64,000 bases of DNA from Tumebacillus algifaecis (GCF_002243515.1 NZ_CP022657.1:2843001-2907000); one strand, 5' to 3'. Numbered from the stretch's first letter, positions 18,867-28,475 are shown. The notes: generated by a model from the letters alone, not told the origin. A program made the numbers and translations.

Positions 18867-19715
18867 ATGAATCGCTTTTATCAGCTCGTCTTCACGCTTT
18901 TGTTGTCTACTAGTCTGGTGACAGCTTCCGCTTCTGGTGCATCGGCAAGATCTCTCTCCCTCCCAGAGAATAGCTATTCATCTGTACTGAAGCCTTCTCC
19001 GATTCTTACGATTGCTCATCGTGGTGCTGCAGCACATGCTCCAGAAAACACGATCGCCGCCTTTGACAAAGCGGTTGCCCTGCATGCTGACTTCATCGAA
19101 CTTGACATTCAACTCTGTAAAGACGGAGAACTTGTCGTCCTCCACGATGACACAGTCAACCGCACCACAGATGGACAAGGGAATGTGAAAAATTTTACCT
19201 TAGCCCAGCTTCGCAAGCTCGATGCCGGCTCTAAGTTTCATCCTTCTTTTAAAGGGGCGACCATTCCTACACTTGATGAAGTACTAACGCGCTATAAAGG
19301 TAGCATCGGTATCCTGATCGAAATGAAAACACCTTCACGCTATCCCAGCATGGAACAAAAAGTTGCTTCCCTGTTGCAAAAACACAAAATGGATCAGGCA
19401 GATTCGGGTGTCATCGTGCAGTCTTTTGACAGTCGTTCCCTGCAAACGTTTCACCAGTTGGCCCCACTCGTCCCGATCGGTGTTTTGATCGACCGTGCTG
19501 ATCTACTGAACGAACCACAATTGATTCGCTACAGTTCATTCGCTACCTACATCAATCCGAATAAAAAGTTGATCAATTCGCACCTCGTAAACCGCCTGCA
19601 CGAGTTTGGTCTGAAAGTCGCAACTTGGACAGTTCGTTCCGCCAAAGACATTCCCGCTTTGATCAAAGCGGGTGTAGACGGTCTGATCACCGACGACCCT
19701 TCCTTTCTTCGCTAA
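18867..19715 (+). CDS. Secreted glycerophosphodiester phosphodiesterase
   Basis: This GDPD-family TIM-barrel enzyme hydrolyses glycerophosphodiesters to glycerol-3-phosphate and an alcohol. In 282 residues there is an N-terminal signal peptide (hydrophobic core about 6-20, SASGASA before the likely cleavage site). The GDPD motifs follow: AHRGAAAHAPENT with His51/Arg52, ELDIQLCKDGELVVLHDDTVNRTT with Glu78, Asp80 and His93, and LIEMKTP. The ATG at 18867 has GAGGAG 9 bases upstream; the in-frame TTG at 18858 abuts that site. It is the only plus-strand gene in the window and is convergent with ispG. It probably scavenges phosphate or glycerol from lipids or teichoic acid. Confidence 0.93.
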   Translation: MNRFYQLVFTLLLSTSLVTASASGASARSLSLPENSYSSVLKPSPILTIAHRGAAAHAPENTIAAFDKAVALHADFIELDIQLCKDGELVVLHDDTVNRTTDGQGNVKNFTLAQLRKLDAGSKFHPSFKGATIPTLDEVLTRYKGSIGILIEMKTPSRYPSMEQKVASLLQKHKMDQADSGVIVQSFDSRSLQTFHQLAPLVPIGVLIDRADLLNEPQLIRYSSFATYINPNKKLINSHLVNRLHEFGLKVATWTVRSAKDIPALIKAGVDGLITDDPSFLR

Positions 19716-19722
19716 CCAATGA

Positions 19723-19753
19723 AAGGCCCTCAGACAGATCGTCTGAGGGCCTT
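19723..19753. terminator. Bidirectional terminator between convergent glycerophosphodiesterase and ispG genes
   Basis: A perfect 13-bp stem AAGGCCCTCAGAC / GTCTGAGGGCCTT with a 5-base loop lies 7 bases after the phosphodiesterase stop and 16 bases after the ispG stop. Short T-containing runs follow on both strands. Confidence 0.85.
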
Positions 19754-19769
19754 CCGTTTGCGCTACCGT

Positions 19770-20858
19770 TTACTTTAAAGAGCCGGTCAATTCGTACTGT
19801 TTTGCCAGCGCATCGATCTCTTTTTTCAATTCTTCGACCATCGTCGCTTCCGGAATTTTACGAACGATTTCACCGTGGCGGAATAAAAGCCCTTCTCCGC
19901 GTGATCCGGCGATGCCAATGTCCGCTTCCCGTGCTTCGCCCGGACCGTTGACAGCACATCCGAGTACGGCAACTTTAATCGGGGCTTTGATCGTCGAGAC
20001 ATAGTCTTCAATTTCATTCGCGATCGAGATCAAATCGATCTCAATTCGGCCACAGGTTGGACAAGAGATCAACGTGACCGCATTCGAAGCGAGTCCGAAC
20101 GATTTCAAAATTTCTCGACCTACTTTGATTTCTTCTACCGGGTCGGCAGACAGCGATACGCGCATCGTCGAACCGATCCCCTTGGCCAGCAATGCGCCAA
20201 GGCCCGCTGCGCTTTTCACCGTGCCGGAGAAGATCGTGCCTGCCTCCGTAATGCCCAGATGCAGCGGGTAATCAAAGCGAGCTGCCGCCAATGTGTAGGC
20301 CTCAATCGCCAAAGGTACGTCGGACGCTTTCATCGAGATGATGATGTCTTCAAAGCCCAACTCTTCCAAAATGGAAACGTGGAACTCCGCGCTCTCCAGC
20401 ATACCTTCTGCTGTCGGATACCCGTATTTGTCCAAAATGTGCTTCTCCAACGAACCTGCATTTACTCCTATTCGAATCGGCACTCCGCGCTCTTTACACG
20501 CTTTGACAACCTCTTCCACTTTCTCACGTTTGCCGATATTACCCGGATTGATCCTTACTTTATCGATCCCGTTTTCGACCGCTTTGACAGCCAGCTTATA
20601 GTCAAAGTGGATGTCGGCAACAAGCGGAATTGAGATCTGGCGTTTGATCTCTTTGATCGCTTCTGCCGCTTCCATGTTGTTTACAGTGACACGAACGATC
20701 TGGCATCCGGCATCTTCCAGACGCTTGATCTGCTCCACGGTCGCTTTCACATCGGCCGTCTTCGTCATAGTCATCGATTGCAGGACTACAGAATCCGAAC
20801 CACCAATCGTAAGATTGCCAACCTGAATCGGCCGCGTCTTGGAACGATGAATCAACAT
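19770..20858 (-). CDS. ispG: 4-hydroxy-3-methylbut-2-enyl-diphosphate synthase (IspG/GcpE)
   Basis: IspG is the [4Fe-4S] enzyme of the non-mevalonate isoprenoid pathway that makes HMBPP. The 362-residue protein has the family start [22 protein letters not shown], and the cluster cysteines in SCPTCGR and [10 protein letters not shown]. The ATG at 20858 is preceded by GGGAGAGTGGAAG; an upstream in-frame TTG overlaps that site. It lies near dxr, which acts in the same pathway, and near uppS, which consumes its product. Confidence 0.96.
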   Translation of the reverse strand: MLIHRSKTRPIQVGNLTIGGSDSVVLQSMTMTKTADVKATVEQIKRLEDAGCQIVRVTVNNMEAAEAIKEIKRQISIPLVADIHFDYKLAVKAVENGIDKVRINPGNIGKREKVEEVVKACKERGVPIRIGVNAGSLEKHILDKYGYPTAEGMLESAEFHVSILEELGFEDIIISMKASDVPLAIEAYTLAAARFDYPLHLGITEAGTIFSGTVKSAAGLGALLAKGIGSTMRVSLSADPVEEIKVGREILKSFGLASNAVTLISCPTCGRIEIDLISIANEIEDYVSTIKAPIKVAVLGCAVNGPGEAREADIGIAGSRGEGLLFRHGEIVRKIPEATMVEELKKEIDALAKQYELTGSLK

Positions 20859-20902
20859 TCTTCCACTCTCCCATTTCAATGTCTTGGTGCCTGTGAGAGA
20901 TC

Positions 20903-21472
20903 CTAAGACAATTGTACCAACAATCGCTGAATTCGTACACGTACCCGTTCCGGCAATTCCCCTTGTAAAGCCCGCCTGAGCAGCTCAGGACGCCTACTGC
21001 CATTTTTCACAAAGTATGCTTCAATCTGCGCTGCTTTCTCTGCTTTTGCCGGATAGAGTTGGTAGGTCACGTACCAGTCCTCCAAAGCGCTTAGCGGAAT
21101 CTCCGTCCGATCAAGCAGTATGCTTCCGGACAGCGAAGCAGCAGAAAACGCCTGTTCATACACGCCAGCTTCATGCGCAATTCGATAACCACCGATCAGA
21201 TCGACATCTGCGTGCTGCACGCGATACTGGGCGAAATAGCGGGAACAAAACGGTGCCTTCACCACGCCAACTCCACCCGCTCCAAGCGTTTGCAACACGC
21301 GATCTGCATGCAAGACGGAAGACTCGGCGATCAAAAGATCAAGATCCCGAGCTTCATGTACGATTCCATGCGCAAGGAGCAGACGTGAACCGCCTACTCC
21401 CCAGATGATCTCTTGGTTTGTAAACGCCTTAGCAATGCTTAGGAGAGCTCCATCAAGCATGGAAGTAGTCAT
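20903..21472 (-). CDS. Nucleotidyltransferase-fold protein of unknown function
   Basis: A 189-residue protein with the minimal nucleotidyltransferase signature: GVGGSR at about 25-30, then RDLDLL with Asp43 and Asp45, and a third carboxylate pair in HADVDLIGG (Asp89, Asp91). The rest is helical and basic at the C-terminus ([12 protein letters not shown]). The ATG at 21472 overlaps the dxr stop (ATGA), so translation is coupled to dxr. In most Firmicutes this slot holds the site-2 protease gene rseP/rasP; no HEXXH-type membrane protease is present here. The substrate is unknown: RNA, protein or small molecule are all possible. Confidence 0.8.
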   Translation of the reverse strand: MTTSMLDGALLSIAKAFTNQEIIWGVGGSRLLLAHGIVHEARDLDLLIAESSVLHADRVLQTLGAGGVGVVKAPFCSRYFAQYRVQHADVDLIGGYRIAHEAGVYEQAFSAASLSGSILLDRTEIPLSALEDWYVTYQLYPAKAEKAAQIEAYFVKNGSRRPELLRRALQGELPERVRVRIQRLLVQLS

Positions 21473-22641
21473 TGCTCTTGCCCAAGCTCTAACTCGCGGA
21501 CGACCTGACACGCCTGCTGTCGCGCCCAGGCATCAGCTTCGAGCACTTCCTCCAGACTCGGGTTGGTGAGCAGTTGATGGCGGTCCATGACGTGCGCTAC
21601 CGTCTGCTCGATGTCGAGGAAGCCGATCAGATTCATGCGGAAATACTCGTTGGCCACCTCGTTCGCCGCATTGAGCACCGTAGGCATCGACCCGCCGGCC
21701 CGCCCCGCATCAAAGCACATGCGAAGCAATGGGAATCGCTCAAAGTCTGGTTTCCGAAAATGTAACTTACCGACTTCGAGCAGGTTCAGACGTTTGTAAG
21801 AACCGGGCATGCGATCTGGGTAGGAAAGTGCGTATTGGATCGGAATTCGCATATCAGGTGAGCCCAGCTGAGCCAACACCGATCCATCCACAAACTCCAC
21901 CAAGGAGTGCACGATGCTTTCCGGATGCACCAACACATCGATTCGATCATACGGCATGTTGAACAACCAATGAGCCTCGATCACTTCTAGTCCCTTGTTC
22001 ATCAATGTGGCTGAGTCGATCGTGATCTTGGCACCCATCGCCCAATTGGGATGATTGAGCGCACCTGAGACGGTCGCAACTCTCATCTCGTCCCGCGTTT
22101 TGTCGCGGAAGGAACCGCCAGAAGCGGTTAATAGGATGCGGTCAACATCGACCGATCGTTCGCGGTGCAAACATTGGTAGATCGCCGAATGCTCGCTGTC
22201 CACCGGAAGGATCGCACAGCCTTTTTGCTTGGCGAGGTCCATCACCAAGTGACCAGCTGCGACCAATGTTTCTTTGTTGGCGAGCGCGATGTGTTTGCCC
22301 GCCTCCAACGCCTTGACCGTCGGAATGAGCCCAATCGACCCGACGACCGCCGTCACGACGATATCCACCTCTGGATGCGTAGCAACTGCGATCAGCCCCT
22401 CGAGTCCGACCAATACCTCAACCTTTGAACCAAAGCGTTCGCGCACGGCCGTTCGCCCTTCTTCATCAGCAACACTCACGATCTCCGGACGAAATTGTTC
22501 GATCTGCTGAAGCAGCAGGTCGATGTTGCGACCTGCTGCTAAGGATGCAACTCGAAACTCTCCCGGTTGGCTGGCCACCACCTCCAAAGTCATGGTACCA
22601 ATCGAACCGGTTGAGCCGAGCAATGCTATCGTTCGAGACAT
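21469..22641 (-). CDS. dxr: 1-deoxy-D-xylulose-5-phosphate reductoisomerase
   Basis: Dxr makes MEP, the committed intermediate of the non-mevalonate pathway, using NADPH. The 390-residue protein has the nucleotide motif GSTGSIG (about 9-15), ALANKETLVAAG, the metal-site region PVDSEHSA, LTASGGSFRD and the MGAKITIDSATLMNKGLE block. GAGGTGACAG precedes the ATG. It lies in the cdsA-dxr order typical of Firmicutes. Confidence 0.97.
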   Translation of the reverse strand: MSRTIALLGSTGSIGTMTLEVVASQPGEFRVASLAAGRNIDLLLQQIEQFRPEIVSVADEEGRTAVRERFGSKVEVLVGLEGLIAVATHPEVDIVVTAVVGSIGLIPTVKALEAGKHIALANKETLVAAGHLVMDLAKQKGCAILPVDSEHSAIYQCLHRERSVDVDRILLTASGGSFRDKTRDEMRVATVSGALNHPNWAMGAKITIDSATLMNKGLEVIEAHWLFNMPYDRIDVLVHPESIVHSLVEFVDGSVLAQLGSPDMRIPIQYALSYPDRMPGSYKRLNLLEVGKLHFRKPDFERFPLLRMCFDAGRAGGSMPTVLNAANEVANEYFRMNLIGFLDIEQTVAHVMDRHQLLTNPSLEEVLEADAWARQQACQVVRELELGQEQ

Positions 22642-22670
22642 ACTGTCACCTCATATCTGGTGCCTTCTAG

Positions 22671-23483
22671 CTAGTTTATGAGCGCCGAAATACAGTAATA
22701 CGCAAGCGGCGCACTAAAGATCAAGCTATCAAATCGGTCCAGGACACCACCGTGACCTGGCAACAACTTCCCAGAGTCTTTCACATTGAGCGAGCGCTTC
22801 AAGCCAGATTCAACAAAATCGCCCAGCTGTCCGACAACGGAGAGCAGGGCTGACAACAACAGCCACGGCCATAGCGCAAAATCATTCATCGTGGCAAATA
22901 CCACGCCAACGATCGCTGCTGCCACCACGCCGCCCACTGAGCCAGACACCGTTTTGTTTGGAGAGATCGCAGGCCAGATCTTCGGCCCTTTCAGCGCTCG
23001 ACCAACGAAATAAGCGAACGTATCGGTTGTCCACATCAAGATTAGCAGGAACAGAAAATAACGCAGTCCCAGCCCATCTTCGATGCGCAACAACGTAGCG
23101 CTTTGAAAAGCCAATCCAATGTATAACGTCCCTGCAAACAGATAGGACATATCTTGAAAACTATACCGATTCTTGGTCATGACACTGATCGTCAAGAAAG
23201 CGAACAGGATCAAGAGCAGCAACGGGATGGATATCGAATCTGGCGCAACAGAAAGTTCCCATGATTCCCGCCATAGCAGGTTGGTCGTGAATACAAGTGT
23301 CACGACATAACCGAGCAGCGCCGGCGCGGAAAAGGTGGCAAAGCCACGCATCTTCACCAGTTCCCGAAAACCTAAAACGGCGAGCAGCGCAAGGAGCAAG
23401 ATTAACGGCACACCGCCAATCCAGACGACCCCAAGAAAAAGGGCGCCACCGATCACGCCTGTCAGGACTCGTTGGTATAACAT
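22671..23483 (-). CDS. cdsA: Phosphatidate cytidylyltransferase
   Basis: CdsA makes CDP-diacylglycerol for phospholipid synthesis in the membrane. The 270-residue polytopic protein has about seven hydrophobic segments. It ends with the CDP-diacylglycerol synthase signature: the conserved SPNKTVSGSVGG and KDSGKLLPGHGGVLDRFDS blocks are clear. GGAGGACGCAC precedes the ATG. It sits between uppS and dxr, as in Bacillus. Confidence 0.96.
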   Translation of the reverse strand: MLYQRVLTGVIGGALFLGVVWIGGVPLILLLALLAVLGFRELVKMRGFATFSAPALLGYVVTLVFTTNLLWRESWELSVAPDSISIPLLLLILFAFLTISVMTKNRYSFQDMSYLFAGTLYIGLAFQSATLLRIEDGLGLRYFLFLLILMWTTDTFAYFVGRALKGPKIWPAISPNKTVSGSVGGVVAAAIVGVVFATMNDFALWPWLLLSALLSVVGQLGDFVESGLKRSLNVKDSGKLLPGHGGVLDRFDSLIFSAPLAYYCISALIN

Positions 23484-23495
23484 GTGCGTCCTCCT

Positions 23496-24269
23496 CTATT
23501 TAAGTCCGCCGAATCTTCGACCCCGACTTTGAAACTCGCGGATCGCGTGATAGAAGTCATCCCGTTTGAAATCGGGCCAGAACATATTGGTAAACCAAAG
23601 TTCGGTATAGGCAGCCTGCCAAAGTAGAAAGTTTGACAAGCGCACTTCACCGGACGTACGAATCATCAAATCGGGATCAGGCAATCCATGGGTCAAAAGC
23701 GATTTCTCCATCGATTGCTCATCGATGTCATCCACTTGCAGCGTTCCGTCCGCCACCTGTTGCGCAATTTGCTTAACAGCTTGGATCATCTCGGCGCGGC
23801 TTCCATAATTCAGGGCAATATTCAAAATGAGGCCGGTGTTGTCTTTCGTTTTCCGTTCTGCATCCTGTACAACTTTTCTCGTGTGTTCAGGCAGTCCTTC
23901 CGGGTGCCCCAAGATGCGGATCCGGCAGTTCCTTTTCATCAGCGTATCCAATTCCATACGTAAAAACTCTTCCGGCAACCGCATCAGAAAATCAACCTCG
24001 TCTGTCGGTCGCTTCCAGTTCTCTGTCGAAAAGGCATACAAAGTAAGCACCTTAACCCCGATGTCATCTGCTGCTGTAGTGATCTCTTTGACAGCCTGCA
24101 TCCCAGCTCGGTGGCCCGCTATGCGCGGCAGGCCGCGTCGCTTGGCCCAACGTCCGTTCCCGTCCATGATGATGGCTACGTGGTTTGGCACGCTGTCCAG
24201 AACGATCCCATGTTCATCTGTCTGTTCGGTCGGTGCTTTTTGAAATAAGCGTATGAGTCGTCGTAGCAT
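23496..24269 (-). CDS. uppS: Isoprenyl (undecaprenyl diphosphate) synthase
   Basis: UppS condenses IPP onto FPP to make the C55 carrier lipid of the cell wall. The 257-residue cis-prenyltransferase has MDGNGRWA (about 35-42, catalytic Asp36), the GHRAGM motif, TLYAFSTENWKRP and RTSGEVRLSNFLLWQAAYTE. The ATG at 24269 is preceded by GGGGGA. An intrinsic terminator ends only about 15 bases upstream of the start, so expression depends on read-through from frr or on a promoter inside frr. Confidence 0.96.
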   Translation of the reverse strand: MLRRLIRLFQKAPTEQTDEHGIVLDSVPNHVAIIMDGNGRWAKRRGLPRIAGHRAGMQAVKEITTAADDIGVKVLTLYAFSTENWKRPTDEVDFLMRLPEEFLRMELDTLMKRNCRIRILGHPEGLPEHTRKVVQDAERKTKDNTGLILNIALNYGSRAEMIQAVKQIAQQVADGTLQVDDIDEQSMEKSLLTHGLPDPDLMIRTSGEVRLSNFLLWQAAYTELWFTNMFWPDFKRDDFYHAIREFQSRGRRFGGLK

Positions 24270-24284
24270 ACAGGATGTCCCCCA

Positions 24285-24316
24285 CGTCAAAAATACCCCC
24301 CTCTTGCCAAGGGGGG
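24285..24316 (-). terminator. Intrinsic terminator after frr, directly in front of uppS
   Basis: On the minus strand CCCCCC and GGGGGG pair around a short loop region (24296-24316, with an extra A-T pair inside) and are followed immediately by TATTTTTG. It starts 7 bases after the frr stop and ends about 15 bases before the uppS ATG, leaving room only for the uppS ribosome binding site. Confidence 0.75.
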
Positions 24317-24323
24317 CGACGGT

Positions 24324-24881
24324 TTATACTTCCATGATTTCTGCTTCTTTTGCAACGAGCAGCTTATCGATTTCCCCGATGAAACGGTCGGTTTCCTTCT
24401 GCACTTTCTCTTGCGTGCGACGGCTTTCATCCTCGGAGATCTCGCCGTTTTTCTCAAGTTTCTTCAGGTCGTCGTTGATGTCGCGGCGAATGTTGCGGAT
24501 GGCAACACGGCCTTCTTCCGCCATCTTTTTCACCATCTTCACCATTTCCTGACGGCGCTGTTCAGTCAACTGCGGAATCGAGATGCGGATTACCGAACCG
24601 TCATTGGTCGGCGTCAGACCGAGGTCCGCTTTGATGATCGCTTTTTCGATATCACCAAGCATCCCTTTATCCCACGGTTGAATCACCAGCGTGCGCGGCT
24701 CCGGAGCGGAGATGTTCGCCACCTGGTTAACCGGTGACATGCTGCCATAGTAATCAACTTGTACGCGATCGAGCAGCGCCGGAGTTGCGCGCCCCGCACG
24801 GATGGAAGCAAACTCGCGTTTTACGTTTCCAATCCCTTTTTCCATGCGATCATTCAGATTATTCAACAGATCATTGACCAT
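24324..24881 (-). CDS. frr: Ribosome recycling factor
   Basis: RRF splits post-termination ribosomes together with EF-G. The 185-residue protein shows [34 protein letters not shown] and [12 protein letters not shown], with a C-terminal helical bundle ending MEV. The ATG is preceded by GAGGGGTGAA. It lies 7 bases after pyrH. Confidence 0.97.
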   Translation of the reverse strand: MVNDLLNNLNDRMEKGIGNVKREFASIRAGRATPALLDRVQVDYYGSMSPVNQVANISAPEPRTLVIQPWDKGMLGDIEKAIIKADLGLTPTNDGSVIRISIPQLTEQRRQEMVKMVKKMAEEGRVAIRNIRRDINDDLKKLEKNGEISEDESRRTQEKVQKETDRFIGEIDKLLVAKEAEIMEV

Positions 24882-24888
24882 TTACTAT

Positions 24889-25611
<723 letters not shown>

Positions 25612-25665
25612 CTATCCTCCAATACAGTAGTTTCTACGTGATGAATCCATTTCCTGCCTTGGCTG

Positions 25666-25693
25666 AAAAAAAGGGAACACGGAAAGTGTTCCC
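25666..25693 (-). terminator. Rho-independent terminator after tsf
   Basis: On the minus strand a perfect 8-bp stem GGGAACAC / GTGTTCCC with a 5-base loop is followed by seven T. It lies 24 bases after the tsf stop and about 60 bases before pyrH. Confidence 0.9.
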
Positions 25694-25717
25694 ATCGGTG
25701 AACTTAAAGTTGCAAGC

Positions 25718-26368
25718 TTACTTCTTCAATTGGCTCATAACTTCTTCTACGAAGTTATCAACTTTCTTCTCGAGGCCTTCGCCCATCTCCCAACGAACGA
25801 AGCGACGGATGTTGATGTTTTCACCAATCGTCGAGATCTTCTCTTTAACGATTGTTTCGATCGTTTTGTCCGGGTCTTTGACGAACCCTTGCTCGAGCAG
25901 GCAGTTCTCTTTGTAATATTTTTGCACGCGGCCTTCAACCATCTTGTCAACGATGTTTTCCGGCTTGCCTTCATTGAGTGCTTGAGCGCGCAGAATTTCT
26001 TTTTCGTGGTCGATAACATCCTGCGGAACTTCTTCACGGTTCAGGTATGTAGGCTTCGCAGCTGCAATGTGCATCGCGATGTCGCGTACAAAAGATTTGA
26101 AATCATCGTTTTTCGCTACGAAGTCAGTTTCGCAGTTGATTTCGAGCAGAACGCCGATCTTGCCTCCAGCGTGGATATAGGATTCTACGAGACCCTCTGC
26201 CGCGATACGGCCCGATTTCTTCGCAGCAGCTGCGAGGCCTTTCTCACGCAGAAAGTCGATCGCTTTCTCCATGTCACCGTTCGTTTCAACAAGAGCTTTT
26301 TTGCAGTCCATCATGCCTGCGCCAGTCTTCTCACGCAGTTCTTTAACAAGTCCAGCAGAAATGGTCAT
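25718..26368 (-). CDS. tsf: Elongation factor Ts
   Basis: EF-Ts is the nucleotide exchange factor of EF-Tu. The 216-residue short form is usual for Gram-positives. It shows [19 protein letters not shown] at the N-terminus, EGLVESYIH, and [24 protein letters not shown] precedes the ATG. It is separated from rpsB by a hairpin, so the two are probably expressed at different levels. Confidence 0.97.
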   Translation of the reverse strand: MTISAGLVKELREKTGAGMMDCKKALVETNGDMEKAIDFLREKGLAAAAKKSGRIAAEGLVESYIHAGGKIGVLLEINCETDFVAKNDDFKSFVRDIAMHIAAAKPTYLNREEVPQDVIDHEKEILRAQALNEGKPENIVDKMVEGRVQKYYKENCLLEQGFVKDPDKTIETIVKEKISTIGENINIRRFVRWEMGEGLEKKVDNFVEEVMSQLKK

Positions 26369-26434
26369 GTCATTTCCCTCCTTGATTGTATCTTACCCAT
26401 TATTAAGAGAGTGGTTTCCCTGAATCGAGTAGGG

Positions 26435-26473
26435 AAAAAGGGTGGTCAGGGCTTTACACCCTAAAGCCACCCT
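26435..26473 (-). terminator. Terminator or attenuator between rpsB and tsf
   Basis: On the minus strand AGGGTGG pairs with CCACCCT and encloses a second helix (GGCTTTA / TAAAGCC); TTTTTCCC follows directly. It starts 9 bases after the rpsB stop. Partial read-through would set the rpsB to tsf ratio. Confidence 0.8.
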
Positions 26474-26481
26474 CTCGAATA

Positions 26482-27183
26482 CTACTCGTTGTTGTTATCT
26501 TCGCCTTGACGACCTTCCAGGATCGCATCAGCAATCTTGCCGGTGAGCAGTTTCACCGCACGGATTGCATCGTCGTTGCCCGGAATTACGTAGTCGATCT
26601 CGTCCGGATCGCAGTTGGTGTCAACGATTGCAACGATCGGGATACCCAGTTTGCGTGCTTCAGCAACCGCGATGCGCTCTTTGCGCGGGTCGATGATGAA
26701 CAGCGCGCCCGGGATGCCCTTCATGTCCTTGATGCCGCCGAGGAACTTCTCAAGACGTTCCATTTCCTTCTTCAGAATGATAACTTCTTTCTTCGGAAGG
26801 ACTTCAAAAGTGCCATCTTGCTCCATTGCTTCGAGCTTTTTCAGACGGTTGATACGCTTTTGAATGGTGGAGAAGTTGGTCAAAGTGCCGCCCAGCCAAC
26901 GTTGGTTCACGAAGTACTGACCTGCGCGCTCTGCTTCTTCCTTCACGGAGTCTTGAGCTTGTTTCTTAGTACCGACAAAAAGAAGGTCTTTGCCTTCTGC
27001 AGACAGGTCACGTACAAAGTTGTACGCTTCCTCTACCTTCTTAACAGTCTTTTGAAGGTCGATGATGTAAATACCGTTACGTTCGGTGAAGATGTAGCGA
27101 GACATTTTCGGGTTCCAACGACGGGTCTGATGACCGAAGTGAACGCCTGCCTCAAGCAGTTGTTTCATGCTGATGATCGCCAT
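26482..27183 (-). CDS. rpsB: 30S ribosomal protein S2
   Basis: S2 joins the 30S subunit late and is needed for S1 and mRNA binding. The 233-residue protein starts [20 protein letters not shown] and has [30 protein letters not shown] and [10 protein letters not shown]. The ATG at 27183 is chosen because AGGAGG lies upstream; an upstream in-frame extension into the leader has no support. A strong promoter lies at 27311-27339. Confidence 0.97.
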   Translation of the reverse strand: MAIISMKQLLEAGVHFGHQTRRWNPKMSRYIFTERNGIYIIDLQKTVKKVEEAYNFVRDLSAEGKDLLFVGTKKQAQDSVKEEAERAGQYFVNQRWLGGTLTNFSTIQKRINRLKKLEAMEQDGTFEVLPKKEVIILKKEMERLEKFLGGIKDMKGIPGALFIIDPRKERIAVAEARKLGIPIVAIVDTNCDPDEIDYVIPGNDDAIRAVKLLTGKIADAILEGRQGEDNNNE

Positions 27184-27310
27184 GATCCTCAGCCTCCTCT
27201 CAAAATGGTTTTTTCCTCCGCCGCCGTCAATCCGCTTCGACACTCACCCCGAGGGCCAGCACCTTCGAAACAGTCAAGCAGGCGTGTGTTGTGTTTTCAC
27301 ACCGAGGATT

Positions 27311-27339
27311 AATATAGCATACCTGACAAGCTTGTGCAA
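27311..27339 (-). promoter_or_regulatory. Sigma-A promoter of rpsB
   Basis: On the minus strand TTGCAC is followed after exactly 17 bases by TATATT, and the -10 is preceded by TGC (extended -10). The predicted leader is about 120 bases and contains inverted segments (for example TTCGA and TCGAA about 25 bases apart), which could host ribosomal-protein feedback control, but I recognise no known leader motif. Confidence 0.8.
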
Positions 27340-27351
27340 GAGATCTTAACG

Positions 27352-27389
27352 AAAAAACAACCAGGCCTGGTGTTGCATGCCCGGTTGTT
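27352..27389 (-). terminator. Rho-independent terminator closing the fla/che-distal transcript
   Basis: On the minus strand an 11-bp stem with one G-U pair (AACAACCGGGC / GCCTGGTTGTT) and a 12-base loop runs into a T tract ending TTTTCG. It starts about 20 bases after the stop of the YceG-like gene and precedes the rpsB promoter. The A-C mismatch on the plus strand shows that it works in the minus direction. Confidence 0.85.
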
Positions 27390-27410
27390 CCAAAAACGGC
27401 AAAATCCGCC

Positions 27411-27887
27411 TCAATAGGAAGGCGGTGTGGCGATCGTTTTTAACACTTCTTGGGGATCGAAGTTCTTCGTAAATTCATACGTACCCGAACGAATCGGATT
27501 CGACCAAGATTCCCGAAGACTGATCAACCGATTGCCGTCTTGCAGGACACCTGCAGCCTGCAGCAGGATTGCTACATCGGTCGTGCCCATACCAGGTTGA
27601 ATGTAGACGAACACTTTATCTACGACAGGGTTCTTGTTCAACTCTGCTTCTTTTTGCTTAGCCCCTTCTTCCTGCGCCTGGGTCAGTTGCTGCTGGTACT
27701 CGTCCTTTTTCAGGACAACCATATCGGCCTTCGTTGCTTCCTGCTGCCAATCGATCGCAGGTTGTGTTGTCTCATTTTGCTCCGGCTTTTCCTCCGGTTC
27801 CATTTGAAGCTGATTGCCCGCCCCAAGCACAAGGGTGGCAACGATCATGCCAGCCCCTAAGCCAAGAACCAACATCCGCGTGTCCAT
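27411..27887 (-). CDS. Membrane-anchored YceG-like domain protein (no transglycosylase catalytic domain)
   Basis: A 158-residue protein with one N-terminal membrane segment (about 5-23), a glutamine/glutamate-rich helical linker (about 30-85) and a C-terminal domain reading VFVYIQPGMGTTDVAILLQAAGVL ... IRSGTYEF ... DPQEVLKTI (listed in pieces). This resembles the LysM-like N-terminal subdomain of MltG/YceG endolytic transglycosylases, but the catalytic part is absent. The ATG overlaps the previous stop by one base (TGATG), with GAGGTGAAGG upstream. It is the last gene of the long transcript. The role is unknown; peptidoglycan contact is inference. Confidence 0.75.
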   Translation of the reverse strand: MDTRMLVLGLGAGMIVATLVLGAGNQLQMEPEEKPEQNETTQPAIDWQQEATKADMVVLKKDEYQQQLTQAQEEGAKQKEAELNKNPVVDKVFVYIQPGMGTTDVAILLQAAGVLQDGNRLISLRESWSNPIRSGTYEFTKNFDPQEVLKTIATPPSY

Positions 27888-28453
27888 CAGCCTTCACCTC
27901 GCTTGGCCAGTCCGACTACCAACAGTATTTCGCCTACACCGATACCTGTTTCGCGAGCGATCTGCTCCGCTGGCATCCCAAGCCGAGACATGGCGAGCAC
28001 CTGTGCATATTTTTCCTGCATCACAAATGCCGGCTTTGCTGACTCTACGACCGTGTCCGAAGACATATCTGCAGAATCATCCGAAACTTTGATCGACGAT
28101 TCGATCTCCGCATCAACCGAGGCTTTTGAAGGCGATGTAGGCATGGGAAGCAAAAGTTGGGCCTCCAGTGCGTTCACACGGTCTTCCAATGCGCGAATGA
28201 TCTCATTTTGCTCCGCAATTTGTTCTGTGTGTTCGTTTTTGAGTTTTGTAAAGCTGTCGATCAACTTCACGTTATCCCGCTCTAGATCGTTCATGAAGTC
28301 ATCGAGGAGATCCTTCAACTCCTGATCGACCGCCTTTGATGGTGTTGGTAGATCTGTCGACTGAGCTACCGTTGTGCCTTTCGGACGGGTCAGCGCAAAT
28401 AAAACGAGTGCGAGTCCGATCAATGCTACATAGAGATAGAGTTGGTTTCCCAT
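27887..28453 (-). CDS. DUF6115-like membrane-anchored coiled-coil protein
   Basis: A 188-residue protein with an N-terminal membrane segment (about 4-20), a coiled-coil stretch (about 55-95, rich in Leu, Glu and Asn) and an acidic linker. A short helix-turn-helix-like C-terminus reads YAQVLAMSRLGMPAEQIARE then TGIGVGEI. I recall this layout from proteins found next to sigD in Bacillales (DUF6115). I start it at ATG 28453; GGGGGCGGG lies 10 to 15 bases upstream, which is a poor spacing. The function is unknown. Confidence 0.7.
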   Translation of the reverse strand: MGNQLYLYVALIGLALVLFALTRPKGTTVAQSTDLPTPSKAVDQELKDLLDDFMNDLERDNVKLIDSFTKLKNEHTEQIAEQNEIIRALEDRVNALEAQLLLPMPTSPSKASVDAEIESSIKVSDDSADMSSDTVVESAKPAFVMQEKYAQVLAMSRLGMPAEQIARETGIGVGEILLVVGLAKRGEG

Positions 28454-28475
28454 CAGTACAGTTCCCGCCCCCTGC

